DNA from: Aquimarina spongiae
Lineage (GTDB): Bacteria; Bacteroidota; Bacteroidia; Flavobacteriales; Flavobacteriaceae
Assembly: GCF_900141785.1 (NCBI RefSeq)
Contig: NZ_FQYP01000003.1
Coordinates: 496,001 to 560,000 of the forward strand
Direction: 5' to 3'
Length of the DNA: 64,000 nt
Shown: piece after piece, positions 26,248-34,496 of the stretch
Position numbering within the stretch: position 1 is the stretch's first letter
How the letters are laid out: every line of letters begins with the position of its first letter
The notes under the pieces: model-generated
Seen by the model: the letters and a program-made list of their open reading frames with translations, nothing else
Database searches by the model: none
What the model was told of the DNA's origin: nothing
Program-made: the position numbers and the translations under genes

Positions 26248-27458
26248 TGATACAACAAGTATTATCATATAACCCAACTGGAAAAACCTTTTTGGCTCTC
26301 GAGCATTCGGGTCAGAATGGCTCATCTCCTATTCAAGGCATACTCGTGTTGTTAAAGAAAGGAGAGCTAGATATTGTCAAGAGTTTTTCTGCACAACAGG
26401 TTTCAGGCATACCGGATCTACAAAAAAGTTTGCATAAAGTTAGTTTGGCGATAACTGACGATAATGTACTGGTCAAAGAAGTAAACAACATCAATTCTGA
26501 TGGTGAGGTTTTATCTGATGCTTTTCCTAATTTAAACCTGGAGGACTTTTATTATCAGGTACTAAAAACCCAGAATAAATCCTTTGTTGCCGTATGCAGA
26601 AAACAATATGTTGATGAGTTGATCGACAATTATCAAAAAGAAGGGATCACCGTTACGGATGTTTCTTTGGGAAATCTAAAAGCAGCTTCAATAGTTACTT
26701 ATATCCGAAATGATGAGTTGATCACCAATAGCGGTGTCATTCAACTTCAAAATGGAGAGATTGTTACCATTTTGCCAAAAAACGACGCTTTAGAGTTACT
26801 ATATAGTATTGATGGACTTTCAGTAAACAGTGCACATTTACTCTCATTGTCCTTGATTATTGATGCACTATCACCACAAGCTGTGATTACAGGCAATATT
26901 GAAGAGAAAAATGCGCATTTACAAAAGCAGTACCAGGAAGTCTCTTTTTTCAAAAAAGCATTACAATATGGAGTAGGCTTTTTGTTGATTACTCTGCTTA
27001 TCAATTTCTTTGTTTTTAATTCGAAATATAAAAAATGGCAAGGGTTACAAGAAGAAATCCAGGTATACACCAACCAAAATGAAAGCATCAAAAAGCAGCA
27101 ATCTGTAGTGCTTACCAAAGAAGCGATTGTAAATAGCATATTAACCACAGGGTTTTCTAAAAGTTCATTTTACATGGATCAAATCGTACAATCACTGCCC
27201 ACTTCGGTATTACTAAAATCGTTTACGTATCAGCCTATTTCCAAAACAATACGTGCCGATAAACCAATATCTATAAAAGAACATACAGTTTCTGTAACAG
27301 GAACCTCGATCGACAAAGCCAATTTTACAGTTTGGTTAAATACCATTGAACACTTGGATTTCGTGAATACCGTAACCATAATAAATTATGGAACGAGTAC
27401 AAATAATACTTCAAGTTTTGAAATAACCATTGACTTAGCAGATGACACAACGAAATAA
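26247..27458 (+). CDS. GspL-like (PilM-PilN fused) inner-membrane assembly protein
   Basis: 403 residues. The first ~230 residues are cytoplasmic and have the weak pattern of the actin-like PilM/GspL fold ('KTFLALEHSG', later 'NSGVIQLQNGEIVTILPKND'). One transmembrane helix follows (about 245-264), then a coiled coil (about 265-300) and a ferredoxin-like periplasmic domain of PilN type. Sequence conservation is low; assignment rests on topology and on its place between secretin and PilO-like genes. Its end overlaps the next gene by 17 bases. Confidence 0.72.
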   Translation: MIQQVLSYNPTGKTFLALEHSGQNGSSPIQGILVLLKKGELDIVKSFSAQQVSGIPDLQKSLHKVSLAITDDNVLVKEVNNINSDGEVLSDAFPNLNLEDFYYQVLKTQNKSFVAVCRKQYVDELIDNYQKEGITVTDVSLGNLKAASIVTYIRNDELITNSGVIQLQNGEIVTILPKNDALELLYSIDGLSVNSAHLLSLSLIIDALSPQAVITGNIEEKNAHLQKQYQEVSFFKKALQYGVGFLLITLLINFFVFNSKYKKWQGLQEEIQVYTNQNESIKKQQSVVLTKEAIVNSILTTGFSKSSFYMDQIVQSLPTSVLLKSFTYQPISKTIRADKPISIKEHTVSVTGTSIDKANFTVWLNTIEHLDFVNTVTIINYGTSTNNTSSFEITIDLADDTTK

Positions 27459-27960
27459 AAATATTCTTTTAGTCTCGGGCTTGATAGTGATGCTGTTTTT
27501 TGCATATCGCTTTGGGTTTTCCAAAACTTTTGCAATAAGTAGCGAAGTTGATAAGCTTGAAACTCAAAAACAAGCCTATCAGTCGGCTCCAGCACAATTG
27601 GCGGCATTATCTAATAAAGAAAAACAACTGGATGCAATTCTAGAACAAAATAATGTAGAAGGAAGCTCATTACAAAATAACATTCTAAAGACATTAAATA
27701 CGCTATCCAACGAATCCGGCTTTACCATTATCGCATTTGAAGAGCCTCATATTTTTACTGATGACGAAAGCAAAAAAACAACGACCACCTACAATTTTAC
27801 ACTGCAAGGAGATTACAAGGCGCTAATTAATGTCATCTATGCTTTGGAACAGAAATATAGTTTTGGAAATGTTGTTCAAATGCAGTTTGAAAAGAAGAAG
27901 AATTTCAGAACACGAAGCACCTATTTACAATGTAATATTTTATTACAACGATTAAATTAA
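27442..27960 (+). CDS. GspM/PilO-like inner-membrane protein
   Basis: 172 residues: an N-terminal transmembrane helix (about 9-26), a coiled coil (about 33-75), and an alpha/beta periplasmic domain ending in 'YTFGN...LQCNILLQRLN'-type strands (LQGDYKALINVIYALEQKYSFGNV is the PilO-like helix). This is the usual layout of PilO/GspM, which dimerises with PilN/GspL. Assignment is by topology, size and operon position. Confidence 0.7.
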   Translation: MTQRNKNILLVSGLIVMLFFAYRFGFSKTFAISSEVDKLETQKQAYQSAPAQLAALSNKEKQLDAILEQNNVEGSSLQNNILKTLNTLSNESGFTIIAFEEPHIFTDDESKKTTTTYNFTLQGDYKALINVIYALEQKYSFGNVVQMQFEKKKNFRTRSTYLQCNILLQRLN

Positions 27961-27972
27961 AAGAAGAGTTAC

Positions 27973-28728
27973 ATGAAAAGATATTCATATATGAATCACA
28001 ATAAAAAATACGTTCTACTGCTATTTGCAATGTTAGTATTGGTATCCTGCCATAGTATTAAGGTGCACAAAACCAACATGCACACCTCGACTACTGCACC
28101 CGTAGCTATAGGTGTTATTGGTTTGCAGGACAACGGAATGCTGCAATCAGATTTTAGAGAAGTTGCGTTACCCAAGTACGAAAGTGCTATTCGTCTAGGG
28201 GTTTCTAAAGTACAGTTTGATTCAAACACCTACAAAACGTATATACAACAATCAGGAGGCAACAAACACAACATTACTTATATCGATAGCTTAGACACCA
28301 AACCTTCCTTCTTGAAAATGGAAATTCTGGATCAGATCACATTGCTTTCTGAACTGAAAAAAGAAGCAAATGCCCATGTAACCGATTTTATTGGAAGTCA
28401 AAAAGATGCTGTATTGGTTTCTGCAGTTTCGTTAGCGATCGAACCACAATCCATACAAGAAATTTTGGATGCCGAAGCTGTGTTTTTAGTAAATCAGAGC
28501 TACAAACAATATCAGATTTCTTTGGTTCGAGGAGGCAAGTCTTACAAAACCATAGATTTTGCGGCGACTTCTATATTTGGATATCGGCTATCTCATTTTT
28601 GCTGGAGTGCCAACTCCAAAAGAAAGATCGTTATCTCTGATCTTATTGATGAAAATTCTTCTTGCCCCAAAAACTCCTATCGGGATGAACGGAAGGCAAA
28701 AGAAAAAACAGATTATTTTAAACTATAA
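27973..28728 (+). CDS. Lipoprotein of unknown function in the secretion operon
   Basis: 251 residues (245 if the ATG at 27991 is used). The signal MNHNKKYVLLLFAMLVLVSCHS ends in a lipobox VSC. The mature part has no recognised domain; it is mixed alpha/beta with a Cys pair late ('HFCWSANSK', 'NSSCPKNSY'). Position between the PilO-like gene and the FnIII lipoprotein suggests an outer-membrane accessory factor, possibly a pilotin-like helper for the secretin (inference). Confidence 0.65.
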   Translation: MKRYSYMNHNKKYVLLLFAMLVLVSCHSIKVHKTNMHTSTTAPVAIGVIGLQDNGMLQSDFREVALPKYESAIRLGVSKVQFDSNTYKTYIQQSGGNKHNITYIDSLDTKPSFLKMEILDQITLLSELKKEANAHVTDFIGSQKDAVLVSAVSLAIEPQSIQEILDAEAVFLVNQSYKQYQISLVRGGKSYKTIDFAATSIFGYRLSHFCWSANSKRKIVISDLIDENSSCPKNSYRDERKAKEKTDYFKL

Positions 28729-28731
28729 ACC

Positions 28732-29673
28732 ATGAAAAAGATGATGAAAAAGCCAATTATATATTCCCTATTATTCATAGGAATCCTGTTTGGATGCGAA
28801 GAAGCGTTTATAGAAGAGGACCTTACGGACGCTATCATTTCTATCATTGCTCCACAAGATGGAGCGCAGATTGAAGATGCTTCAATAAACTTTAGTTGGA
28901 CAGAAGTTGATCAGGCTACTTCTTATCGTCTTCAGGTAGCTAGACCCAATTTTGAAAACGCAGCACAAATTGTATTAGACACTACAGTTACTACTTCAAA
29001 CTTTAATGCTACTCTAGCGAAGAATAGTTACGAATGGCGTGTAAGAGCACAAAATTCTGGTTCGGCTACAGCATATAGTGGAGCTCAGTTTAGTGTAATT
29101 GAAGCTGCTGATTTTTCTTCTAGAGAAGTGCTACTAACTTCTCCAGAAAATGAGCTAATTACAAATACCGCAGCCCAAACGTTAACATGGCAAGTGGTTC
29201 CCGATGCCAACACCTATCGAATTCGAGTGCTCAATACTGATGATGAAGTACAGCAAGAAGAAACTACCAATCAAACGTCTCTAGCGATTACCTTCCCCGA
29301 AGGTGTCTCAAGATGGCAGGTACGCGCAGAAAATGCAACACAAAATACACTTTTTACAACCCGAACATTAACATTGGACACTATGGATCCTAATACACCT
29401 GTAGGTACTGCTCCAGCAAACGATGCGACCTTAACAGATACCGAGGTTACCTTTAGCTGGACCAGAGAAGCGGTACAGGGTTCTGTAGAATTTGACAGTA
29501 TCTATATTTTTGAAGATCAGGCTTTAACTCAACTAGTCACCAAAGATCGGATTACGTCACCTTCAGAAATCACTCTTGAAGCAAGCAAGACGTATTATTG
29601 GTTTTTGAAAGCATTTGATGAAGCGCAAAATGAAAGTGCAAATAGTACAACACTTAGATTTACTATAAATTAA
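28732..29673 (+). CDS. Lipoprotein with three FnIII-like repeats
   Basis: 313 residues. Lipobox LFGC (Cys near 23), followed by acidic residues. Three ~90-residue beta-sandwich repeats each start with a 'P..ga.i.d..v.F.W..v..A..Y.lqv' pattern (IIAPQDGAQIEDASINFSW; LTSPENELITNTAAQTLTW; GTAPANDATLTDTEVTFSW), as in fibronectin type III-like domains. It sits inside the secretion operon, where such a component is not standard. A surface or periplasmic adhesion or scaffold role is inferred. Confidence 0.75.
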   Translation: MKKMMKKPIIYSLLFIGILFGCEEAFIEEDLTDAIISIIAPQDGAQIEDASINFSWTEVDQATSYRLQVARPNFENAAQIVLDTTVTTSNFNATLAKNSYEWRVRAQNSGSATAYSGAQFSVIEAADFSSREVLLTSPENELITNTAAQTLTWQVVPDANTYRIRVLNTDDEVQQEETTNQTSLAITFPEGVSRWQVRAENATQNTLFTTRTLTLDTMDPNTPVGTAPANDATLTDTEVTFSWTREAVQGSVEFDSIYIFEDQALTQLVTKDRITSPSEITLEASKTYYWFLKAFDEAQNESANSTTLRFTIN

Positions 29674-29678
29674 ATGTC

Positions 29679-30149
29679 ATGTTAAAAGGTAAAAAGGGAT
29701 TGTATGTTTTGTTACCGCTGGTGGTTTTTATCTGGGGAGCCATCGTCTATCAAATTACTGATGCGTTTTCTGATGATGATCCGATAGCAGTGAATACAAC
29801 TTCATTTTCATTTTCTAAAGTTGAAAATAAAGAACGTGAACTTTTCACCATAAGTACCGTAGAACGCGACCCATTTTTGGGTACCATTTATAAACCCAAA
29901 AAAGTTGTTGAAAAAAAGAGGATTCCCAGAACTGTAAAAACAGAGATTACCTGGCCATCTATTCGATACAAAGGTTTAGTAACTGGTGGTGGTGGAGCTA
30001 CGGCAATTTATCTTGTAGAAATTAATGGAGCTGATCATTTGATGAAACGAAATGATAGGGTTGAAGAGGTGAAATTGACCCGAGGGAACAAATCATGGGT
30101 ACAATTACAATACAAAGGAAAGAGCAAACGATTTGAAATCTTGAATTGA
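29679..30149 (+). CDS. GspC/PilP-like inner-membrane protein
   Basis: 156 residues: one N-terminal transmembrane helix (about 7-27), a linker, then 'VERDPFLG' (the RDPF motif seen in PilP and GspC) and a small beta domain with 'IRYKGLVTGGGGATAIYLVEINGADHLMKRNDRVEEVKL', the pattern of the HR/PilP domain that contacts the secretin N0 domain. It bridges the inner-membrane platform to the secretin. Its stop overlaps the next TTG start by three bases. Confidence 0.72.
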   Translation: MLKGKKGLYVLLPLVVFIWGAIVYQITDAFSDDDPIAVNTTSFSFSKVENKERELFTISTVERDPFLGTIYKPKKVVEKKRIPRTVKTEITWPSIRYKGLVTGGGGATAIYLVEINGADHLMKRNDRVEEVKLTRGNKSWVQLQYKGKSKRFEILN

Positions 30150-31414
30150 AACCTAATACAAAAATAAAGGCTCAGGCAATGCAATTTGCATTGCTGATCT
30201 CAGTAGTTATCGCTTTGATCCTGGGGGCATTTTTACTACTCACCCATGTACAGTCTTTTTTCAAAATCAAGTCCAACGAATTGATTCAAGCTTCAGAAAT
30301 TGCAAATCAACACATCTTGCAATCCCTAGGTGATTCTTTGAAAACCGGAGACACTATATCCAGTGAACAACAGCAAAAAACATTGAAATTGAATTCCAAT
30401 TTTTATGGAGCCTGGACCAAAGTGTATGCTCAAGTGCAGTCTCATAACCGAAAAGTGCACAAATCGGCTTTGGTAGGTACTGCAAGAACGGATCGTTCTG
30501 CAAATTTGTATTTAGCGAATACCAATTCGCCATTAGTAGTGGTAGGAAATACCAGAATTGAAGGAAATGCCTATGTCCCAAAACAAGGATTAAAAGCCGG
30601 AAATATCTCTGGAAATTATTACCAAGGATCTCGATTGTATTATGGTAGCGTGTTTGAAAGCAAAACCACTTTGCCACAATTAAAAAAAGAGTGGATCTCT
30701 TACCTAGAGTCTTTAAGCAATGGATCCTTTATCGACAATCTGGATAACATTACTTTGGAAAGAGACATCGAAAATAGTTTTTATACTTCTGGTCAAATCA
30801 TTATAAGTCCCTCTACTATTGTTTTGGGGAACGAAAAAATTGCTGGAAACATAATTATTCAATCCAATACGGCAATCGTTGTAGAACCTACAGCAACCCT
30901 ACAAAACGTAATACTGGTTGCTCCAAAAATTATAGTAAAAGACAATACCAAAGGTACAATGCAATTGTTTGCTTCTCAAAAACTAACGATTGGAAAAAAT
31001 TGCTATTTCAATTACCCTTCGACCATTGCTTTTTATGATCAGACCAGGCCTTCTCCTACCCAAAATTACAATACTCAAAATAGAGATATTGATTTCAGCA
31101 TAGATAAAGGTACATTGATAGAAGGTAGTGTTGTTTACCTACAAAAACACACAAGTACTCAAAATCGAATCAAAACTCATTTAAAAATGGCGCCTGGGAC
31201 CGAAGTAATCGGGGAGATCTATTGCCAGGGCAGCATGGATTTTGAAGGTATTGTACGAGGAGCAGTATATACACAACAATTCATTGCCAATCAATCGGGT
31301 TCGATTTATCTTAATCATATCTACAACGGCAAAATATTGACCAACCCCATCCCGAATTACGCAGGATTACCTTTTGAAAACACCTCTAATTCTGTTGCAC
31401 AATGGCTATACTAA
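30146..31414 (+). CDS. K-position filament protein with beta-helix-like body
   Basis: 422 residues starting at TTG 30146, which overlaps the upstream stop (TTGA). An N-terminal hydrophobic segment ('AMQFALLISVVIALILGAFLLLT', about 11-33) resembles GspK/PilX-type minor pilins but lacks the +5 Glu and a clear cleavage site. The body (about 110-360) has short repeating strands ('NTRIEGNAYVP', 'GNIIIQSNTAIVVEPTATLQNVILVAPKIIVKD') like bactofilin or right-handed beta-helix folds. It is far larger than usual pseudopilins. It could cap the filament (inference). Confidence 0.6.
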   Translation: MKPNTKIKAQAMQFALLISVVIALILGAFLLLTHVQSFFKIKSNELIQASEIANQHILQSLGDSLKTGDTISSEQQQKTLKLNSNFYGAWTKVYAQVQSHNRKVHKSALVGTARTDRSANLYLANTNSPLVVVGNTRIEGNAYVPKQGLKAGNISGNYYQGSRLYYGSVFESKTTLPQLKKEWISYLESLSNGSFIDNLDNITLERDIENSFYTSGQIIISPSTIVLGNEKIAGNIIIQSNTAIVVEPTATLQNVILVAPKIIVKDNTKGTMQLFASQKLTIGKNCYFNYPSTIAFYDQTRPSPTQNYNTQNRDIDFSIDKGTLIEGSVVYLQKHTSTQNRIKTHLKMAPGTEVIGEIYCQGSMDFEGIVRGAVYTQQFIANQSGSIYLNHIYNGKILTNPIPNYAGLPFENTSNSVAQWLY

Positions 31415-31716
31415 AAAAAATACGAGGTGCCACACTTATCGAGACGTTGACCGCCTCGGTATTGATTATTATTGTATTTATGATCGCTAGTCTAAGTTTC
31501 AATAATATTTTTAATAACCATATCAAAAGAGATCAGAGTGGTATAAACAATAGGATCAAAGAATTGCATTACTTAACGATTCATCAAAAAATTAAACTCC
31601 CGTATGTTGAGGATTATAACGATTGGGAGATACAAGTGATCAATCAAAAAAACACCACTATTATCACCTATAGGAAAGAAGGAGTTGAACACCTTAAACG
31701 AATACATGTGGAATGA
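31402..31716 (+). CDS. Minor pseudopilin, GspI-like
   Basis: 104 residues. The prepilin signal is clear: a basic leader MAILKKIRG, then 'ATLIETLTASVLIIIVFMIASL' with Glu at +5. A short head domain follows. By signal and size it fits GspI/PilV-like minor pseudopilins. It overlaps the previous gene by 13 bases and the next by 4. Confidence 0.8.
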   Translation: MAILKKIRGATLIETLTASVLIIIVFMIASLSFNNIFNNHIKRDQSGINNRIKELHYLTIHQKIKLPYVEDYNDWEIQVINQKNTTIITYRKEGVEHLKRIHVE

Positions 31717-32177
31717 AAAAATTGGGTGGTAAAATAAAAGCATTTACACTTACTGAGGTCATGGTAGTTATTGTAATATCAGCTATTGTTGCTGGATTGG
31801 CATTTTCTATCCTGAACCTAGTACAACACAATATGAGAAGTATTGAAGATAATTATGCGCAAAAATCAGAATTGCAATCGCTAGAGGTGGCATTGACCAT
31901 TGACTTTAATCGATATACAAACGCACAATGGCTTGCAAGAGAAGAAGTCCTGGTTTTGTCCTCTCCAATACATCAAAAACAATATCGTTTTATGGGAGAT
32001 AGTATTGTAACAAACGAGCAATCCTTTAAGGTAAATCTAAAAGAAAAATCATTTCTTTTTGAAGGAGCATCCGTAAATTCTGGATCCATTGACGCAATTA
32101 AGCTTACCTTTGACAATACTGCTCGACTACATCAGATTTTTGTATTCAAGCACAATGATCCTACAATTCATTTTTAA
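31713..32177 (+). CDS. Minor pseudopilin, GspJ-like
   Basis: 154 residues. Leader MKKLGGKIKA, then 'FTLTEVMVVIVISAIVAGLAF' with Glu at +5; as in the major pilin, Ala occupies the -1 position. The head (about 40-154) is all-beta, consistent with GspJ. It is coupled to the preceding pseudopilin by a 4-base overlap and followed two bases later by the GspF gene. Confidence 0.8.
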   Translation: MKKLGGKIKAFTLTEVMVVIVISAIVAGLAFSILNLVQHNMRSIEDNYAQKSELQSLEVALTIDFNRYTNAQWLAREEVLVLSSPIHQKQYRFMGDSIVTNEQSFKVNLKEKSFLFEGASVNSGSIDAIKLTFDNTARLHQIFVFKHNDPTIHF

Positions 32178-32179
32178 GT

Positions 32180-33310
32180 ATGGGGATAAAGATAACAGAT
32201 ACCAAAAAACAAAAAATAAGCGAGGATTCGTTTGATATTTCTGAGATCCTAACCAGAGAAATTTCTTTATTCGGAAATGCTTTTTCGAATAAGAAAAAAG
32301 AACAATGGTATGCTGAGCTTAACATCTTACTAAAATCCGGTATTGATCTGAAAAGTGGACTCGAATTACTTTCAGAAACACAAAAAAAGGCTAAAGATCG
32401 TGATTTGATGGCAACCATGTTATCGCAACTTGTTGCCGGTAGTTCTTTTTCAGAAATCATCAAAAAGAATAGCAACTTTAGCGATTACGAATACTATGCA
32501 ATCCAGATCGGAGAACAGACTGGACAATTGGCACAAATCACACTAGAACTAAGTGACTTTTACAAAAGAAAAAATGATCTGAAAAGAGAGATTGTATCTG
32601 CCCTTACCTATCCCATTATTGTATTGTGTACTGCACTTATCGTGATCTTTTTTATGCTGCGGTATGTGGTACCCATGTTCGTTGATATTTTTAAACAAAA
32701 CAAGGTAGATTTACCCGATATTACCGAAGGGATTATCAATTTTTCAAATTTTGTATCCGATAATGGCTGGGTGCTTTTGATCTTCTTATTGACAGTAATT
32801 GGAAGTATAATCTTGGTATCAAAAAAACCATGGTTTCGAAAGATTTTGGGAAGTATTCAAATCAAGCTTCCAATTTTGGGTAATTATTTCAGAAAAATAT
32901 ATATGGCGCAGTTTACCCAAGCCCTTTCTTTACTAACCTCCGCCAAAGTACCTATGGTAGACAGTATTAATCTGGTAAAAAACATGATCAACTTCTACCC
33001 GCTACAAGAAGGTTTGCGCAAAACAAACACAGCAGTAATCGCGGGAGATAAACTAAGTGTCGCTTTTGCAAAAAGCCCTGTTTTTGATAAGAAAATGATT
33101 GCCATGGTTCGTGTGGCAGAAGAAACCAATCAGACCGAGTTTATTTTTCAGAAACTGAATGAGCAATACAACCAACAGGTGAAACATCAATCTCAAGTGA
33201 TCTCGAATGTACTTAATCCATTATTAACGATTATCGTAGGGATTATAGTAGGGGTAATATTAATTGCGATGTATTTACCAATGTTCAGACTCAGTAGCGT
33301 AATTGGATAG
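32180..33310 (+). CDS. Inner-membrane platform protein GspF/PilC
   Basis: 376 residues with two T2SSF domains (about 45-165 and 250-370), each ahead of hydrophobic helices (about 148-170, 197-215, 345-370). Signatures include 'LNILLKSGIDLKSGLELLSE' and 'QALSLLTSAKVPMVDSINLV', plus 'IQIGEQTGQLAQ'. It is the membrane platform that couples the GspE ATPase to pilin extraction. Last gene of the compact operon; a weak hairpin follows. Confidence 0.93.
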   Translation: MGIKITDTKKQKISEDSFDISEILTREISLFGNAFSNKKKEQWYAELNILLKSGIDLKSGLELLSETQKKAKDRDLMATMLSQLVAGSSFSEIIKKNSNFSDYEYYAIQIGEQTGQLAQITLELSDFYKRKNDLKREIVSALTYPIIVLCTALIVIFFMLRYVVPMFVDIFKQNKVDLPDITEGIINFSNFVSDNGWVLLIFLLTVIGSIILVSKKPWFRKILGSIQIKLPILGNYFRKIYMAQFTQALSLLTSAKVPMVDSINLVKNMINFYPLQEGLRKTNTAVIAGDKLSVAFAKSPVFDKKMIAMVRVAEETNQTEFIFQKLNEQYNQQVKHQSQVISNVLNPLLTIIVGIIVGVILIAMYLPMFRLSSVIG

Positions 33311-33311
33311 G

Positions 33312-33337
33312 AACGCCCCTAAAAATTAGGGTTGTTT
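33312..33337 (+). terminator. Weak terminator after gspF-like gene
   Basis: AAC(G)CCCCT - AAAAATT - AGGGTTGTTTT forms an imperfect stem followed by a short T-rich run. One mismatch and a short T tract keep this tentative. Confidence 0.4.
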
Positions 33338-33439
33338 TCCTTGATAATAAAAAAATAAAATACTTACATTTACTTAACTTTTCGTAAGCCCAAAAGAGTG
33401 TAATTGGAATACAACAAGGTAACTCTTAACATAACATAA

Positions 33440-33823
33440 ATGAAAAGTATCAACACCAATACAATTCTTCAGATTGTAGCACTCTTATTTTTGGTCATAA
33501 TCGGGTACATGACCTTCAGTTCTGGCTCTAATTGGAAAATTATCAAGTCAGAATTAGACAGAGCCAGAGAAGAGCTGGACACTTCAAAAAAAATAGTCAC
33601 CACTACCAAAGCTGAGCTAGAAAGCTCAAAAAAGGAATTTGAGAAAATGAAGGCTCAAAAAGATCTAATTATTCATAAAAGAGATTCTTTGATTCTGGAT
33701 TTTAAACGAAAAAATGCCAAAGATTGGGAAGAATTACAACGCATTAAAGATTCGATAACGCTTGTAAATGATCAACTTGCCAAGGACAGAGCCATTGTTG
33801 ATGGTCTTTTGGGGCTGGATTGA
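33440..33823 (+). CDS. Membrane-anchored coiled-coil protein
   Basis: 127 residues: one transmembrane helix (about 9-26), then a long charged coiled coil (about 33-120; 'SELDRAREELDTSKKIVTTTKAELESSKKEFEKMKAQ'). No enzyme motif. It follows the secretion operon by 130 bases and precedes another coiled-coil envelope protein, so the two may work together. Confidence 0.65.
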   Translation: MKSINTNTILQIVALLFLVIIGYMTFSSGSNWKIIKSELDRAREELDTSKKIVTTTKAELESSKKEFEKMKAQKDLIIHKRDSLILDFKRKNAKDWEELQRIKDSITLVNDQLAKDRAIVDGLLGLD

Positions 33824-33876
33824 TGCTTTCTTTTATTACTCACCACATTCTATACGATATTCTAAAAACACAAGTC

Positions 33877-34422
33877 ATGAAAAAATTAGTCGTTCTTTCT
33901 CTATTGTTTCTATCTTCTTTTTCTTTTGGACAAGATACTGATTCGCTAAAAGTTATTGAAATTCCAAGTTCGTATGCGGATCGCGTAGGCGAACCATTAC
34001 AGGTAAAACAAGATAGTTTATATCTTTTTCGGACCTCTGATGTATACCTGGTTAATGTAAAATCCTTTACCGCACTAAGAAACGTATATTTAAGTACCTT
34101 GGATCAAGATAAAATGACTAAGGATCTTATCGAAAAATATTCGCAGACCTTGCGAAGAAACATTGATTTGGAGCGTAAACTAAAAATCAATTTTCAAGCT
34201 TCAGACAGTCTGGATTTAGAAATTTACAAGCGTACTCAAGCGACCTTGGCCAATACCCAAAAAGCATTGGACTATACATTGAATAGTCTAGAAAAAGCAT
34301 CCAACAGTTTGGAGATTGTGGACAAAAACACCAAAAGACAACGCAGAAAGAGTGCTTTCGAAAAATTTCTTTTTGCGTTGGGAGGTATAGGAATTGGTGT
34401 AATTGTTGGGGTATCTTTATAA
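33877..34422 (+). CDS. Secreted/envelope protein with coiled coil and C-terminal membrane helix
   Basis: 181 residues from ATG 33877, where a signal peptide begins (MKKLVVLSLLFLSSFSFG, then QDTDS); a longer ORF from 33820 was not used. The middle (about 80-155) is helical and coiled-coil-like ('LERKLKINFQASDSLDLEIYKRTQATLANTQKAL'), and the C-terminus is a hydrophobic Gly-rich helix ('FLFALGGIGIGVIVGVSL'). Function unknown; paired with the preceding coiled-coil gene. Confidence 0.65.
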   Translation: MKKLVVLSLLFLSSFSFGQDTDSLKVIEIPSSYADRVGEPLQVKQDSLYLFRTSDVYLVNVKSFTALRNVYLSTLDQDKMTKDLIEKYSQTLRRNIDLERKLKINFQASDSLDLEIYKRTQATLANTQKALDYTLNSLEKASNSLEIVDKNTKRQRRKSAFEKFLFALGGIGIGVIVGVSL

Positions 34423-34433
34423 AATATGTGAAA

Positions 34434-34474
34434 GAGAGGGCCCACTTTGGTCTAATGACTAAGCAAACCCTCTC
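34434..34474. repeat. Structured hairpin between convergent genes
   Basis: GAGAGGG (34434-34440) pairs with CCCTCTC (34468-34474). The stem extends after a 5-base bulge by TTTG/CAAA, with a GTC-TAAT-GAC tip. It sits between two convergent genes. On the - strand it is followed by TTTCACATATTTT, so it may act as a terminator for the peroxidase gene. Confidence 0.5.
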
Positions 34475-34496
34475 AGAGCTACTTCCCCTAGCATCG

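Noticed and set aside
34434..34474. tRNA-like structure
   Set aside because: The folded region is only ~41 bases, with no T-arm or CCA-type acceptor.
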